A DNA stretch of 64,000 nt from Plasmodium malariae (GCF_900090045.1 NC_041786.1:1-64000), one strand, 5' to 3'; counted from the stretch's first letter, positions 12,143-26,106 are shown. Notes: generated by a model from the sequence alone, not told the origin. Numbers and translations are program-made.

Positions 12143-15067
12143 TACATAGATTTTTAATATAATAATGTATTCAGTAAGAAAAAGAATAACAACAATATAA
12201 TATTCTATTAATTATAAAAGATATATATTTATTTTTTCAATTTTATATTATTGCTTTTTATTTCTTCATATATATATAATTAAAATATTTATGACTATAA
12301 TTCATTTTACATGATACAAAAAAAAAATAACTTTAAAATTTTATTAAATATTTATTAATACTATTTTTAAAAAACAAAAATTCGTTAAAATAACATAGTT
12401 TCCATTGATTCATTAATACTCTAAATATATAATTTAATTATTTAATAGAATTTCGTAGTTAAAAAATTTTTCCATTACTTCTTTCACAAAAATAAATAAA
12501 AATATATATATTATTCCTTAATATTTAAAACAAAATTATATTATTCACAATATAGATTATAGAGAATAATTTTTTTAATTGTTAAGAGAGAATAATTACT
12601 TATATAAATGATAATAGTATAGTAATAATTTAAATACTATAAACATTAAATTTGACCAAATGTTAATTAATGTTAAATAATATCAATTATCCTAATAATA
12701 TAATAGTAGTAATAATAAATGAAAAACTAAATAGTTCTTATATAACTTCGCATTATATAAATTATAGAACATGAAATATATATTAATTAATATATATTTA
12801 AATAATAAAATTTATACGATTCTACACTCATATTTGAAAAAATATAAAATATAACTCTAAATATAAATATATTTTTCATTTCCCTTGACGTGATACTGTA
12901 AATTTTTAATTTTTTAATAAACTTTAATTTATATCATATTTTCTAAATGAAGGTGTTTAAAATTAATACCTTTTTTTTATTTTTCTTTATTTATTATTAA
13001 AATATACATATATATTTATAAGAACTATTAATAAATCTACAAAAAGGAAGGTTAAAAATAAAATTCATACAAGATTCTTACATAAAATTATAATAAATAT
13101 AAATCTATTAAAAATAAAAAAAATTTACAAATAAGAATAATAGATGTAGTGTATAATATGTACATAGTAAATTAGAGAAAATAACATTAAACTTACTAAA
13201 ATATATAATATATTAATTTTCATTTAGTTATTTACAGTAGCAATATTTTACTTCTTATTGATTTTTTGACATATATATAATATCAGAACATTTTAAAATT
13301 TAAGCACAATAAGTAATCATAATTTTATAAATATACAATATTTTATTAAAAACTCTTTAACAAAAAAAAATATATTATTCCCAACTATTTCTGTTTTTTA
13401 TGTACAATATTCTTTTTCTAAATCTGAGAATGATAATTATAAATATACGATATGCGCAGAAATTATTTAATCAACTGAAATAAAAATTTATACAATTATT
13501 TTAATAAAAATATATCATTCTTCCAAAAAATAATTATAAAATTATAATAAAGAAAAATAGTTAAATTTATGATGCTACTTCTGAATTTACAAAAAAAAGT
13601 AATTTACAGAAAGAAAAATTATTGTATTTCAATGGGTTTCAATTATTCATATATTTTTCGTTATATTATAAAATAGTCTTATTCAATATCCTTTAATTCT
13701 TCCTCATATCGTGTCGTTTCATTTACTAATACACATTTAACATTCAATATAAAATATATCTATTCTCATTTAAAAATTTATATTAAGTCATATATAACTT
13801 CTAAAAGAAATTATGAAAATTGAACACATATAATAAAATCCTAAAAAAAAATTTACATATATAGGAATTCATCAACTTTGAAAATATATAATACTTTCAT
13901 ATATATATTTATTTTCTATTAACTATATTTATAGACAAGATTAAAAAATAAAATATATATATAACTAAGTATTTATATATTATATAACTATTTCATAATA
14001 TATATGTTTATTTTAATTAACCTAATTATAATTTACATTTTTACAGTTATATAACACATTTTTAGAAATATCCAATTGTCATAAAAAAAAAGAATAGATT
14101 TTGTAAATATTTTTCTGTTTTTATGTGATTAACATTAACTTATTGATTTCATATTTTAATGAGATAAAAAAAATATTACGTAAAATATATTTATTGTTTC
14201 ATTTTCAATTTTATACATTCTTAATTAATATTTGTAAAAATATATAATCACAACAGTTAGTCAAATCAATTATTTAATCAATCTTTTTAATTGTTAAATG
14301 TAGAGATATAAATGCTTCAGTTTGTAGACAATTATAAATAAAAATAATTATGAATCATACAATATTATTATATAGTTATAATTTTACATTAATAGGACTC
14401 AATAATAGAAGTTTCTTATAATAACTTATACAATAGATATGCTTTGTTCCATATTTTTCATAAAGTTTATTTTACATAATAAATATTGATTACGTTTTTA
14501 AGTAAAAGAAAATAAAAAAAAAAGGAAAAAAGGATACTTAAGGAAGTATCAATCCAAACAATACATTAATCTCTCATATTTAGATGCAAAAAAAGACAAT
14601 CATATATTTAATTTACAGTTAAGAGTATATTTTTTTAATAAACATAACATATAATAATTTTAGACTATAAAATATTATAGAGAGTAGTACATTTTAGTAC
14701 AATTACTTATCACCAGAGTTCTATAAAATTACATGAATTTTTGTATTCAATATTCGTTTTAAAGAACAAATATAAATATTTCATAGAAATATACTTAAAT
14801 ATATGGATATATATATTAAAAAAAATATAATTAAACATAAATAATAATTAAAATGCAAAATAGAAATAAAAAATGTTCAAATTAACAAAAAAAAATAATA
14901 ATATATTTACTTCTGTTTATTAAAAAATCCAATTATATGCACATGAAATTATAGAATTATTCCAATTATAGGAATGTATATTATAAATATATCACTAGTA
15001 ACATTACATATGCTAATTCATATTAATTATTTTCTTTGAGAAAAATTAATATATTTTATTACTAATT
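12143..15067. other. Non-coding interval between two intact fam genes
   Basis: About 2.9 kb with no gene I can support. It holds the upstream region of the fam-m-like gene (including the candidate block at 12670-12725 and a TAAATGAA-type stretch near 12945) and the 3' flank of the fam-l-like gene. The rest is simple A+T-rich sequence. Confidence 0.5.
12670..12725 (-). promoter_or_regulatory. Candidate shared upstream block of the fam-m-like gene
   Basis: A TGTTAAT-containing, GTAATAATAA-containing stretch some 530 bases upstream of the start at 12142. It resembles, more loosely, the better matched blocks upstream of the genes starting at 25560, 55064 and 34996. Strength of match here is modest because the surrounding DNA is so A+T rich. 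Confidence 0.3.
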
Positions 15068-15958
15068 TTACTCCATCATCATCTTCAATTTATTATATTT
15101 TTCATTATTTTTTAAGATCTTAGGAAACATTATTATAAGTATTACAAATAATATAACCATAAGTATACCAAATGATATTATAAAAAAATGACATTTTGCA
15201 TCACCTAGTAATCCTTCCACATATCCCCACAAGACTGTCATCCCTGGTAATGTTTTAATAACATCCCCTGCACTTTGCAACAACTTAAATCCTTGTAATA
15301 TTGGTAGTCCTATTCCCAACAAGAAAAACAGTAAAAATATAGTACCTCCAAATCCGTAATTTCTAAACGTAATCTTTTTTAAAGCTATATCTATAATTCT
15401 CCTCTGTCTTTCTAGAAAATCATCATAATCTCTTTTTTTGATCAATTTTTTTTCAAAATGGAAATGTTTTCCATCAAATATTCCATTATTGTAATCTACA
15501 ACTTCTGTATAGTATTGAGCCTTATTCATTAAATTGTCATTAGATTTTTTATGTTTTTCTGAAGCCCATTTTTTATTGTTAGTTATATTTTCTTTTTCAC
15601 GCTTTCTATTATTTGGAAAATTTTCTGGTAACCATACATTAGTTGAATCTTTATCCTGTTTATATTTTGATAATAATCGATAATTTCTTGTGTCTAATTT
15701 TCTACAATGCACAAATTTTTCGCATAAAAATCTGTTAAACGTTGTCTAAAAATAAGGAAAAAAAAGTTTACTGTTCGAATGAACAAATATTTTAATTGTA
15801 AAAAATTCTATTAATAAAAACAAAATATGAAAATTATGTATAATACATTAACATAACTAGGATTATAGTACCATATCATGGTTAAAAAAGAAAATCTTCG
15901 TTAAAAGAATAAAAGCAGATATTATAATAAATGAGATTCTATTAATATTTAGTTCCAT
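15068..15958 (-). CDS. fam-l-like two-membrane-segment exported protein (intact)
   Basis: Exon 1 runs from 15958 to 15872 (29 codons, MELNINRISF then hydrophobic IIISAFILL), donor ATG|GTACTA. The intron is 126 bases and ends TTTTTAG. Exon 2 runs from 15745 to 15068 with stop. The joined product is 254 residues, phase 0, no interruption. Order of features: hydrophobic signal at about 8-26; RKLDTRNYRLLSKYK at about 44-58 at the export-motif position; a long charged region; NKAQYYTEVVDYNNGIFDGK at about 103-122 and FHFEKK, a hallmark of the family; a basic helix IALKKITFRNYGFG; membrane segments at about 163-180 and 215-236; a Lys-rich end KNNEKYNKLKMMME. Members are thought to be exported to the host-cell surface, and an RH5-like fold has been proposed for the family from modelling. 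I place the family name as fam-l with moderate certainty; membership of the fam-l/fam-m group is nearly certain. Confidence 0.88.
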
Positions 15959-18665
15959 ATTATATATCTTTAATATTGTTAAATATAAACTAATGTATAA
16001 ATTAATAATAATATTAAGTTTTTCTAATAATAAAGCATACTATAATTGTTTTTTTAATTTTATTTTTATTATTATATTTTGTTTTTAAGTAAAATATTAA
16101 TAAAATATATATAACTATAATATACATTGAAACATGTACATAGAAAAAAAAATATAATCATATATTATATAATTTTGACCCAAATATTATAAAAAAAAAA
16201 ATTGTATTATTAAATAAAATAATGTGCGTTCACTCCTAAATATTCAAAATATATAATTTAATTATTTATTTAATGCATTATTAAATATATTTTCTTTTAA
16301 TTTATTTCAGAATAAACTAAGAAAAATGTATGTCATTTCTTATTGTATAGAAATATCCAGTTTATAAGCAATAGAGAACGTATATAATATATATATAATA
16401 CGTTACTCTACAAATTAAAACAATTATTAATAATACCGAGAAATTTGTAGTGTTAGTAATGCTAATTTTACAAGCATTATATTTAGAACGACTATTTTTT
16501 TTCTTAATAAATATTAATTATTAAAATAAAGTAACAAAAAAAGAAAATATTTTGTGCTGTCATAATTATAATCCATGCTTAGTTTCCCCTTATTCATAAA
16601 GAGTTTTTTTATATTCTAGGTATAATTAAAAAAATATAATTTGTAATGCAATATTTAATCTATGAAGAAATATATGTTTAAACAAAACTAAGGACTAATT
16701 TTTTATTATTATGCATTTATTTTTGAAAATTATAATTGTTATATTTAAGTTATTGTATTATTTATAAATAAAATGTTCTTAAATTCATCCTTTTTTTTTT
16801 TTTTTTTTTGCTTTATTAAAATTAACTCTGAATATAGTAATTCATTTAACAAAAAAAAAAATCCTATAATTACGAGAGAATTATTCCATATACATACGCG
16901 AATAAGTATATTTTTCATGGAATAACATATTTTAACAAATTACAATAATACATTATATTAAAAAAAAAAATAATAATTAAATAAAAAAAATAATTAACTC
17001 TTTTATTAAAATACTTATTACTCACCTCTCCAGTTTTCTGTAAAAATTTTTTTATATATGTTAATAACATTTTCTGTAAATTACTTGTATATTATACAAA
17101 AAAAAATAAAAATTATTATTCATGGATAACTTTACTAAATAAAAAATACTTTTATAAGCGTAAGTAGTATAATAATAAAAATATATATTAATATTATAAT
17201 AAAATTTTAATTTGGATTTACGAAAAATAAAATTTAATAAAAAAAATACGGGGAAAATATTTGCGTACTAATAAATATACGTTGTACATATTTACTTTAA
17301 TTAATCTAGTAACCATAATGCAACATATCAAACACATCTCATTAAAACTTATTTGATAAAACAAATAATACTATTCGTTTATATATGACGTATAATAAAC
17401 AAGTTCTTTTTCTCTATTTGTATTTAATATTAATAATGAACTTTTAAAGGTAAATGAACTATTAATTATCAATAAAAAATATATATATATTTATGCACTT
17501 TTAAATAGCATTAACACTTAATATAACAATACCCATAAAATATAGGTAATATGTACAATGAAATACATGTACATTATTATATTATTCTATAAAAAATAAT
17601 TATTTTTTAATTATACCTAATGATAATTCGGCACTTTATAGATATAAAAAAATATTTTAAATGGAACTATTATGAAAAACTAAGTAGAAAGTAACTTATA
17701 CGTAATATATATTAATATATTATTAACTTTAATTCTGTAATTTAATTTTTTAAGTTGAAAATTAAAAAAAAATATATATGTAATTAATTTATTTACAGAT
17801 TTTCAGTATAATATATATTTAATTTAAATTGCTAAAATGGAATTAACACATTAATTAAGCAAAATATAAAAAAATTAATTCAAATATTTATTTAAATGTA
17901 CAGATAACTAATCCATAAATTATTAAATAATTATAAATAATAGATATCTAATAAATTACATTTATTATATATTAATAATATAAAGTGAATATCATGAAAA
18001 AAAGTAAAAATATATTTAAAATGTTTTTCCTATAATTATGTTTTATAGTTCTTATCTCTGAAATATCTTTTTAGAGAATAAATAATAAATTTTTTTAAAA
18101 GTAAAAATATGTATATCATTCCAAGAAAATATATTGATTTCCTATTGTTAAATAATAAAGTAGACATATTTACTACTAACATAAAATTAATGATGAATAT
18201 TTTTAATAACAAGAAAAAAATAAACCTTTAAACTATAAAAAAAAATAAAGAACACAAAGAAAAACTCAATATATTAAATATAAATTATCACATTTCCAAA
18301 AACATTTTATGAATACCGTTATTATATATTCATCCTAAGGCCCCATACATATATTTTTTATAAAAATCTATTTAAATATAAAAATATATACACAAAACCA
18401 TAACATATAGTTAATAAGAAATAATACAAATTAAAAAAGACTAAAATATTCGGGAAAAAAAAAATCTTAGGTAAATATATTTTTTCCTGTTATACGTTAA
18501 AAATACCACATATACAATTTCATAACTAAAATATAAACAATTATAAGTATATTTAATTAGTATAAAATTAAAAATATTACTGACATAGCTTTGTTCTAAA
18601 AACTTCATTATAAAAAAAAACCCATTTCGTTCTATTTATTTTATCTTTTCCTGTATTTAATTTTT
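15959..18665. other. Non-coding interval
   Basis: Upstream region of the fam-l-like gene and then A+T-rich DNA with no gene I can support. It contains a T run of about 20 bases at 16791-16810. A weak version of the shared upstream block may lie near 16500-16545. Confidence 0.5.
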
Positions 18666-19608
18666 TCATATATTTTTAACTTTTTTATGGTAATATAAAC
18701 TTTCTAATATTATTGTGATACCCAATATTAAGGAGGTGAAATATATTAGAAATCGCAAAAACGGTGTTATATGTAAAATTTTAGTTTTACTACACTGTTT
18801 TATAGTATAAATGAAAAATGAATATACATTGTCCTTCAAATAATTGTAGAAATTCCCCATCATTGGATTACCTTATGAATAATAAAATAATTTCATCAGT
18901 ACCTTTGCAAGGCCACAATAAAAGAAAAAATATAATGAGGCTATTATCGATAAAAAAAGTTAATAACAGTGAAGGTAACAAATTGTGCAATTTGTATTTT
19001 TTTATTAATATTTTTTGGTAGAACTTATTACTAACTGTTCTGTTGTTTTTAAGGAAATCAAAATAATCCAGTTTCTTGAATGACTCTTTTTCAAGACAAG
19101 AATATTTTTTTGTTTCATATTTATAATTTATTTTTATTAGCCCCTTTATTGTATCCTACATTACACAATGAATTTCCTTATGATTGTTCATATATTACTT
19201 TATTCCCATTTTCATTATTTACATATATTTTTTTGTTTTTCAGTTCATTATATGATATAACATGCTTTAAACCTACAGTAATTTAAACATTATGATGTTT
19301 ACATTTTGATAGTAATCGATAAGTTCTTGTATTTTTTGTTTCGAGAAGATTGTAATTTTCTGCTAAATATTTATTAAACGTACTCTAAAAACACAAAATA
19401 AATATATAATATATATATAATATATATATAAATAAAAAATTTTATGCTAAAAAGAAATATTAAAAGAAAATAAACAATAAAACATAAGTAAAACAAGCAT
19501 CAGTAAATAATATTATCACATCACATCATAGTAAAAATGACATATCCAACTTAAAAGAATAAACGTACCAATTTTAATAAATAAAAGTAACATAAATTTT
19601 TGTTCAAT
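18666..19608 (-). pseudogene. Dead two-exon exported-protein gene
   Basis: Exon 1 is readable from 19608 to 19522 (29 codons, EQKFMLLLFIKIGTFILLSW). Its first codon is ATT instead of ATG, and the base pair after codon 29 is AT where GT is expected, so both start and donor are lost. Exon 2 begins at 19384 after a TTTTTAG acceptor with STFNKYLAEN and KNTRTYRLLSKCK (export-motif region), then meets a stop near 19283. Further down, in shifted frames, are KYSCLEKESFKKLDYFDFLK and NNRTVSNKFYQKILIKKYK, a pattern I know from Plasmodium exported proteins of unknown function. Two membrane-like segments follow (LLPSLLLTFFIDNSLIIFF and the hydrophobic run within the last 65 codons), ending at 18666. There are at least three stops or frame changes in exon 2. 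It belongs to a different family from its fam-l-like neighbour, although the first exon is of the same type. Confidence 0.72.
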
Positions 19609-20219
19609 GATATATATATTCTATATTAAAATATAGAAAGTAAGGAATAAATAAACAATTGTATAATATTCTTTTAAAGATAAACGACGAAACATTTATT
19701 ATGTTTTATTATTTTTTATTTTTCCACAAGATTATAGTAAAATGTATAAAACCAAGCAACATATTAAAAAAAAACAAAGAAAAATTACAAAAAAATAGGT
19801 TATGAAATTTTTACCTTAATTTAATTTTTAAAAAACTACTAATTATTATTACCTTAATTTAATTTTAAAAAAACTAATAATCATTAAAATGAAATAATAT
19901 GAAATTTTTTATAAATTTTCATACATATTTTTTTTTATTTTCGCGTGTTAACACATCAAATAAATTATCTATTAAATATATTAAAAGATACATTCATACA
20001 AGCAAGAATTTTTTTGAGAACATAATACCATTAAACATAGGATAGATCTTTACTATGTACAAGAAAACATTTTATATGAAAACAATATATTATAAATAGA
20101 CTTAAATTTCTTTTTCTTCTACATCAATTAAATATTTCAGTAATTTTACCAACATATAAATAAGATTGAAATACTAAAAAACACTAACCATAATGCAATT
20201 TCTATTCCATTATTAGCTA

Positions 20220-20951
20220 CTAATGAAGATAAACATCTAAATTTTCTCTGGTATCAAAAATACGATTATAATAATAACATAAAATAAATAATCTAAATAC
20301 TTTTGAAAAAAATATTATAGGTAAAGCAAATAGCAAAGCTGCACTAATATATGCTGAAAGTTTTAAACTTTTTTTCTTATTAAGGTCGATACAATTCCTG
20401 TATTTATACATATGACTAAATCCTCTGTGTAATAGTTTTTTATAACAATTATATACTGTTGTAAATGGTTTACATATAATAGATGCTACTTTTTTAAATT
20501 ATCTTTTAACTGCAGCTCTTGAATTATTTTTGTCATTAGTTTCACATTTAAAGGCGTATTCTGACTCAGAATTTTCTCCTTCATATTTTGTATCATTACC
20601 TCTGTTTGAAGGAAATATATTTGACCATCCTACCTTTTTTGTTGTATTCTAATGATCTGACAATAAAATATCAATTCCAGGATCTAAAGTTATCTGTATA
20701 CTGTTCTTAGAATTTAAAGATTTATCAAAAACACACTACAAAAAAATAAAATGTTTTAATTATTTACAATGTTATATATTTTGTTAATCATTGATACACT
20801 GTTATAATTATATATATACATAGAAAACATGAAGTATTAACGGATATAAAAAAAATTTTCTGGTGCGTTATTTTTATAACATACTACAGAAATTAGAGCA
20901 TAACCAAATAAAAAGAAATTTAGGAGTTTTAACTAAAATAAAAAATTTCAT
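20220..20951 (-). pseudogene. Dead two-exon membrane protein gene, family uncertain
   Basis: Exon 2 runs from 20735 (after a TTTTTTTGTAG acceptor) to 20220 and is one continuous frame of 172 codons broken by two in-frame stops, one after LLSDH and one after RAAVKR. In between is an acidic stretch (GNDTKYEGENSESEY). After it come a charged segment with Cys and Lys (IICKPFTTVYNCYKKLLHRG) and then a hydrophobic segment of about 20 residues (KLSAYISAALLFALPIIFF). A candidate first exon begins at 20951 (MKFFILVKTPKFLFIWLCSN), with a donor near 20896, but the phases I can reconstruct do not join cleanly. The layout is that of an exported two-exon gene. I do not recognise the family. Confidence 0.55.
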
Positions 20952-23399
20952 ATTTCAATTTGTGTTGGAATTATTTAATTTTATAATATATTTATATTGG
21001 TAAAAATTAACTGTATTTTCGCAAGTTACTAATAAAAGGATATTTTCATGTTGATTATAAAAATTTCTTATTCTTAAAAAAGTATTATATATCATTAATA
21101 AAATAAAAATATAAACAGTAAAAAAGAAAAAATAATTATAATAATGCTTTAACCAATAAATATAACAATGATATTTATAAAGCAATGTAACATTAATTAC
21201 GATATTTTTTGGTAAAGAAAATTTTATTAATAAATGATTAATATATATATTGTTTCCCTGATAGCACAATTATATATTCATTTTATTTACACCTTTTATA
21301 AATAAAATAAAATTACTTTTTTTTTTTTCTGTTTAATGATTTTATATTTAATTTAAAAAAACTATATATACTCTTAATCAGTACATTAAAATAAATATTA
21401 CAAATATATCTATTAATTTTTGTTTCTGCATTTCCTAACAACATAAATTTTTGAGCTTATTATATTTTAAAATATTAATTTATAATTAAAATATTTAAAT
21501 TATTATATGGAATATAACAAAAAACATAAAATTAAAAAGAATAAAAAAACCATAATTTTTTTTTGTAACACAAATTTAACGTAACATGTAAAATATACTT
21601 ATAATATGTTGAACATTTACATAATATCCCTTAAAAGATACATTATAGAATTGATTTACTTAAAAAATTTATATGTTTTAAAAAGGGAAATTCAAAATAT
21701 CTCTTTTATATTGTTTTATATAATTATTATAAATATGGCTTTATAGTTACTATATAATTTAAATAAATATATTTGATTTTTTATTAACAAGCGAGAATAA
21801 TTTATATAAAAAGAATTCATTTATTTATCATTTTCTTTTTTCTTTTTTAAATAATAAAAATCTTTAATTATGAGAAGTGTATTAATAATGAAAAATAAAT
21901 ATAAATGTAAAAATAAAATTTAATTAAAAATTACCTTTAGTAATTATGATAATATTAAAAATATTTTTAAAGAAAATAACTTAGATAAAAAAATATCGTT
22001 TCGAAATATGAAAGTATTATGCATATAATAGTATATAAAAAAATTTAGGAAAAATTTTGAAGTATTAATTTTTTTTATGAATATTTTATATATGAGATGA
22101 ATGAATATTTATTTTTTAATAACATATAAACAAGTACTACTGAAAAATATTGATTAATATATCTATTTTATGAAACTGATATAAATGAAATATATTAGTT
22201 TTTTTTTGGAAATATACCCTTAGAATCATAACAATATATATGAAAATATCTGTGTTTTTTACTCTTTGTTACAATTATTACCTAGTTTATTATAAAAAAT
22301 ATATATAATTAAATATATTACTTTAATTAAATAAATAATATTATGCTACTAATTTTTCTAAACAGCTACTCATCTAAAAAATAATAAATTAAATATAAAT
22401 AAAAAAATATTAATATATTTTTCCATATATCATATATTACTCTATAACATTTCATAAAAGTGAGATTATTTTCTTATTTCATCCTTTTATAGAAATATCA
22501 TACGTATAATTATAAATATATTTGATAAGATGCTATTTCATGAACATTTAATGTATCTATTACTTAAATATCTCTTATATTCTCATATATTACAAATTAT
22601 TGTTTATATAGACAATATAACAGCACATCATAATAATTAATATTATAACATAAAAAGAATTTCCCATGATATGTGTTATATAAACTTATATTCTACTATA
22701 TCATTAATATTTATACATTCTCATTTAACTAATTTCCATCGTCATATTTATCATTATTTGTTTTCTCCATAATTATATCTTTAATGATACATTCATTAAA
22801 ACTACTTATGATAATCTAAATTAATTAAATATATTAAGCCAAATCAAAATATCATCTGTATATATTTTTTATTTTTAGGTAAAACATATAATTTGATCTT
22901 AATTACATATTTATATCATATATAATTTGTTTTATTATAAATATATATTTCTATGTATTTGATGTATGACGTAAATTTATGAATTCATATATTTATTTAT
23001 TAAAACTCTCTAACATTTTATGACTTCTTGTATTAATAAAGTTATTTTTAATTATAATATATTTTGAACATGAGTTTCATAATAATATTATATTTTTCTT
23101 CTAATTGGTAAGGTTCCTAATGTTATACAATATTGTGGTATATGACTTTATTTATTTCAGTATTTCGTTTAAATATAGTTGATATCGTACTATATATATT
23201 TTCATTTAATACTTTTTTCCCTCACAGTTTCGTTAATTAACCATATCTCAATGATCTTTACTATAAAAATATAATGTCTTTTCAAATGTTCTTTTACTAC
23301 TAATAGGTCTAAAAAACATTTCAGCTAAAACTTATATATTTCAGTTAATAGCAAAAATAAATGGCAATTCCACTTCCATATGTATGTCTTCTTAAAATT
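20952..23399. other. Non-coding interval
   Basis: Upstream of the dead gene above. A 104-codon minus-strand open frame at 20955-21269 exists but has the amino-acid make-up expected of A+T-rich non-coding DNA (Tyr, Ile, Asn, Phe), and I do not accept it. The rest is A+T-rich, with no gene-like structure. Confidence 0.5.
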
Positions 23400-24167
23400 C
23401 CCTCTTTTTCATTTTACTTTAGTACTTTATGGAGGTTTATATTTTTTAAATAATCTGCAATATTCAAAATTTATTTAACCCTTTCATATAGTATTCAACT
23501 TTACATATATTTAACTAATAAAAAGTTAAAAATAAAAAAAGAAGAAAAGTTAAAATAATAAAGCTCCTATCATGAAATGTATAATGTAATATATATGCAG
23601 AACAAATGTAGAACAAACATAAATAAAATAAAGAACTTATTTACTAAATATTAATTCATTGTGTATACCCAAATATTAGTTATGGAACTCCTTAAAAAAG
23701 TAAATACAAAACAAATGTAACATTCTATAGTACACTGTATAATGGAACCTAATATTATCCAAAAACTCTAATGTATAATAATGCATATATAAAATAATGT
23801 TTATAATTCGATAATAAACTTCATCGGAATAAGATTATTAAAATAAACAAAAATGCTTTGTGTGTTTCGCCATTTAATATTTAAAATGTTATAAATATTT
23901 TATATCTTTATGTGCCTTACAAAAAAATTTTATTACTAAATAAACAAATTAATTTTTAATAATCGAAAGACAACGAAGCAGAATAAATAAAAACTTATAG
24001 TCGAATATATTATTCGGAACTACTTATATGATCTAATTAATTAAATATTATTGATTTTTTTTTTTAAATTTATTCTTAATAAAATAAATTTATTTTGTAA
24101 GAAAAAAAAAAAATATATGTAATAGTGATATTGAACCAGCTAATAATTCAGTTGTTATTTATATACA

Positions 24168-24192
24168 ATATATATATATATATATATATATA
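24168..24192. repeat. TA microsatellite
   Basis: A near-pure TA run of about 25 bases in the 3' flank of the minus-strand gene at 24687-25560. Confidence 0.8.
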
Positions 24193-24686
24193 ACAGTACA
24201 ATTACATTCATCCACCTCATTTCTTCATGTGGAAAACAGGAAATCTTTAAACTTAATTGAAAAAAAATAATTAAACATTTTTTTAATTAAGTCAGAAAAT
24301 AGTAATTTAATAATAGTAAAGACAAAATATAAGCAAGAATATATTTTACAGCTACGAATACAAAGTCTCACATATATCAAAAAAAAATATATAAATTGTG
24401 CTTTTATGTATTCATTTTATGTTATATACATATATTTTTCAAATAATTCTTTTTATATACCGAAATATATATATGAAACACTGTTTTATGTTATTCTTAA
24501 AATATATTTTAAAATAAAGTGTCAAAAACATTTAAATATTCAAATTAACAAAAAATAAAAAGTATATTTGTACTCTTGTAGATCAAAAAAACTTGTCTCC
24601 CATAGGTAGAACTATGAAATCTATAAAGTTATAGAATTGTTTGTTCCTTGTATATATAAATTAGAAAATTTTAGATTTTAATTGTT

Positions 24687-25560
24687 CTAAAAGTGTATTG
24701 TACTTAAAGATGTATGTGCTTTATGATGCATCTCACTTTTCATATGTGTCAACTTTTCATGTTTTACAGCTTTTCTGCAGATACAAAAAATGCCTAATAA
24801 AAATAAAATCCAGAATATAAGAAGTGATCGTAAAACAGACGGAAAAACCCTCTTTACATCCCCTGTATATTGAACAGTACCTTCAATTAATGCTGCTATC
24901 GTAATTAATATTGCAAGTCCTAAATGTAAGATAAATAAAAAATTAAAAAGAACTCCTTTTCTATCTATAAATTTCCTTAAAAACTTAAAACCAGTTCTTA
25001 CAACTCCCCTAACTTTCTTTACATAATTTTTATTCTTTAGTGTACCTTTATCAGAATATGTAATTCCTTCGGTGTGGGCAGAAGATTTAACATCCTTAGC
25101 TTGGTCAAGTACTCCTTTATTATTTAATGAACTTTTACATTGTTTTTTATTTTTTCCTTTGGTTCCCTTATTATTATTAGATATATCTTTTATTTCATAC
25201 ACTCCAATATTTGGTATACCTCCATTCATTCTTTCAATATTAGAAATCCTTTCGTTTTTATGAACTACTACTAACCCATAAAATCTAATACCTGATTTTC
25301 TATAATCATCGTGTTTTTTATCGAAATTTTTACTAACGTTACTCTGAAAAAACCAAGTAAGTATTCTTTATTTAAAAAAACAAGTAATATAATACTAAAA
25401 ACAAGTATGATTAAAAATAAAACTATACTAGAAAAATGAATAATAAAAGTGTCTATAATTAATATTGTCATACCACTTTACTACATAAAATGGCATACTC
25501 ATTTAAAAGGATAAACTTAAAAACTTTAATAAAAAAGAATAGTCTAATTTTCTCTTTCAT
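24687..25560 (-). CDS. fam-m-like two-membrane-segment exported protein (intact, divergent N-terminus)
   Basis: Exon 1 runs from 25560 to 25474 (29 codons, MKEKIRLFFFIKVFKFILLN), donor GTG|GTATGA. The intron is 130 bases ending TTTTTTCAG. Exon 2 runs from 25343 to 24687 with stop; joined phase 0 product is 247 residues. The stretch before the first internal ATG (25229) is open and in frame and belongs to the protein. Order: hydrophobic signal at about 7-19; IRFYGLVVVHK at about 50-60 where relatives have RTYRLLAK, so the usual motif is altered; low-complexity Lys/Asn/Ser region; VRTGFKFLRKFIDRK; membrane segments at about 161-181 and 199-217; a His-rich end (HMKSEMHHKAHTS). The tryptophan usual in the exon-1 core is missing (LNEYAI instead of LTWI). 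It is the live partner of the dead gene at 54188-55064 in a segmental duplication. Family call is good; fam-m rather than fam-l is my preference. Confidence 0.8.
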
Positions 25561-26106
25561 GCTGTACATTTTTAATGTTCTAATATATCCTGTTATGAAC
25601 AAATTAATAATAATATAACATCCTTTTAATGACAAAGGATACTATATTTTTGTTTTATTTTTTTTTTTATTACATTTTCGTAAAAAAATTAATAATATAT
25701 ATATTAGTATAATACATTTTGCAACTTAGAAAATGTAAATGAACTCTAAAATTTTATTATTAAATTTTGACCTTTATAATATAATTTATAAAAAAAGTAA
25801 ACTTTAACTAGATTAAAACAATTTGAATTCATTTTTGAATATTTTTAATACATAAATTATTTATTTTGTATCGAATATTAATTAATTATTTTATGAATCC
25901 TTTTCAAAATAAAATAAAATAAAAAACAAAACATATGATTCCTTAGTATATGAAAATATTCAGATTAAATAAAATATAAAATGTACAACATATTAATAAT
26001 GCATTATTCTGTATAAAGTATAAAATAATTGAAAATTTTAATTATGTTTTCTCAATAATTATTTTTTCTTAAATTTTATAGTTCGTAACAAACGATTATT
26101 ATTCAT

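Noticed and set aside
20955..21269. 104-codon minus-strand open frame
   Set aside because: Composition is Tyr/Ile/Asn/Phe as expected from A+T-rich DNA, no signal exon or splice structure, and it lies in the upstream flank of the dead gene at 20220-20951. A frame of this length can occur by chance in 64 kb.
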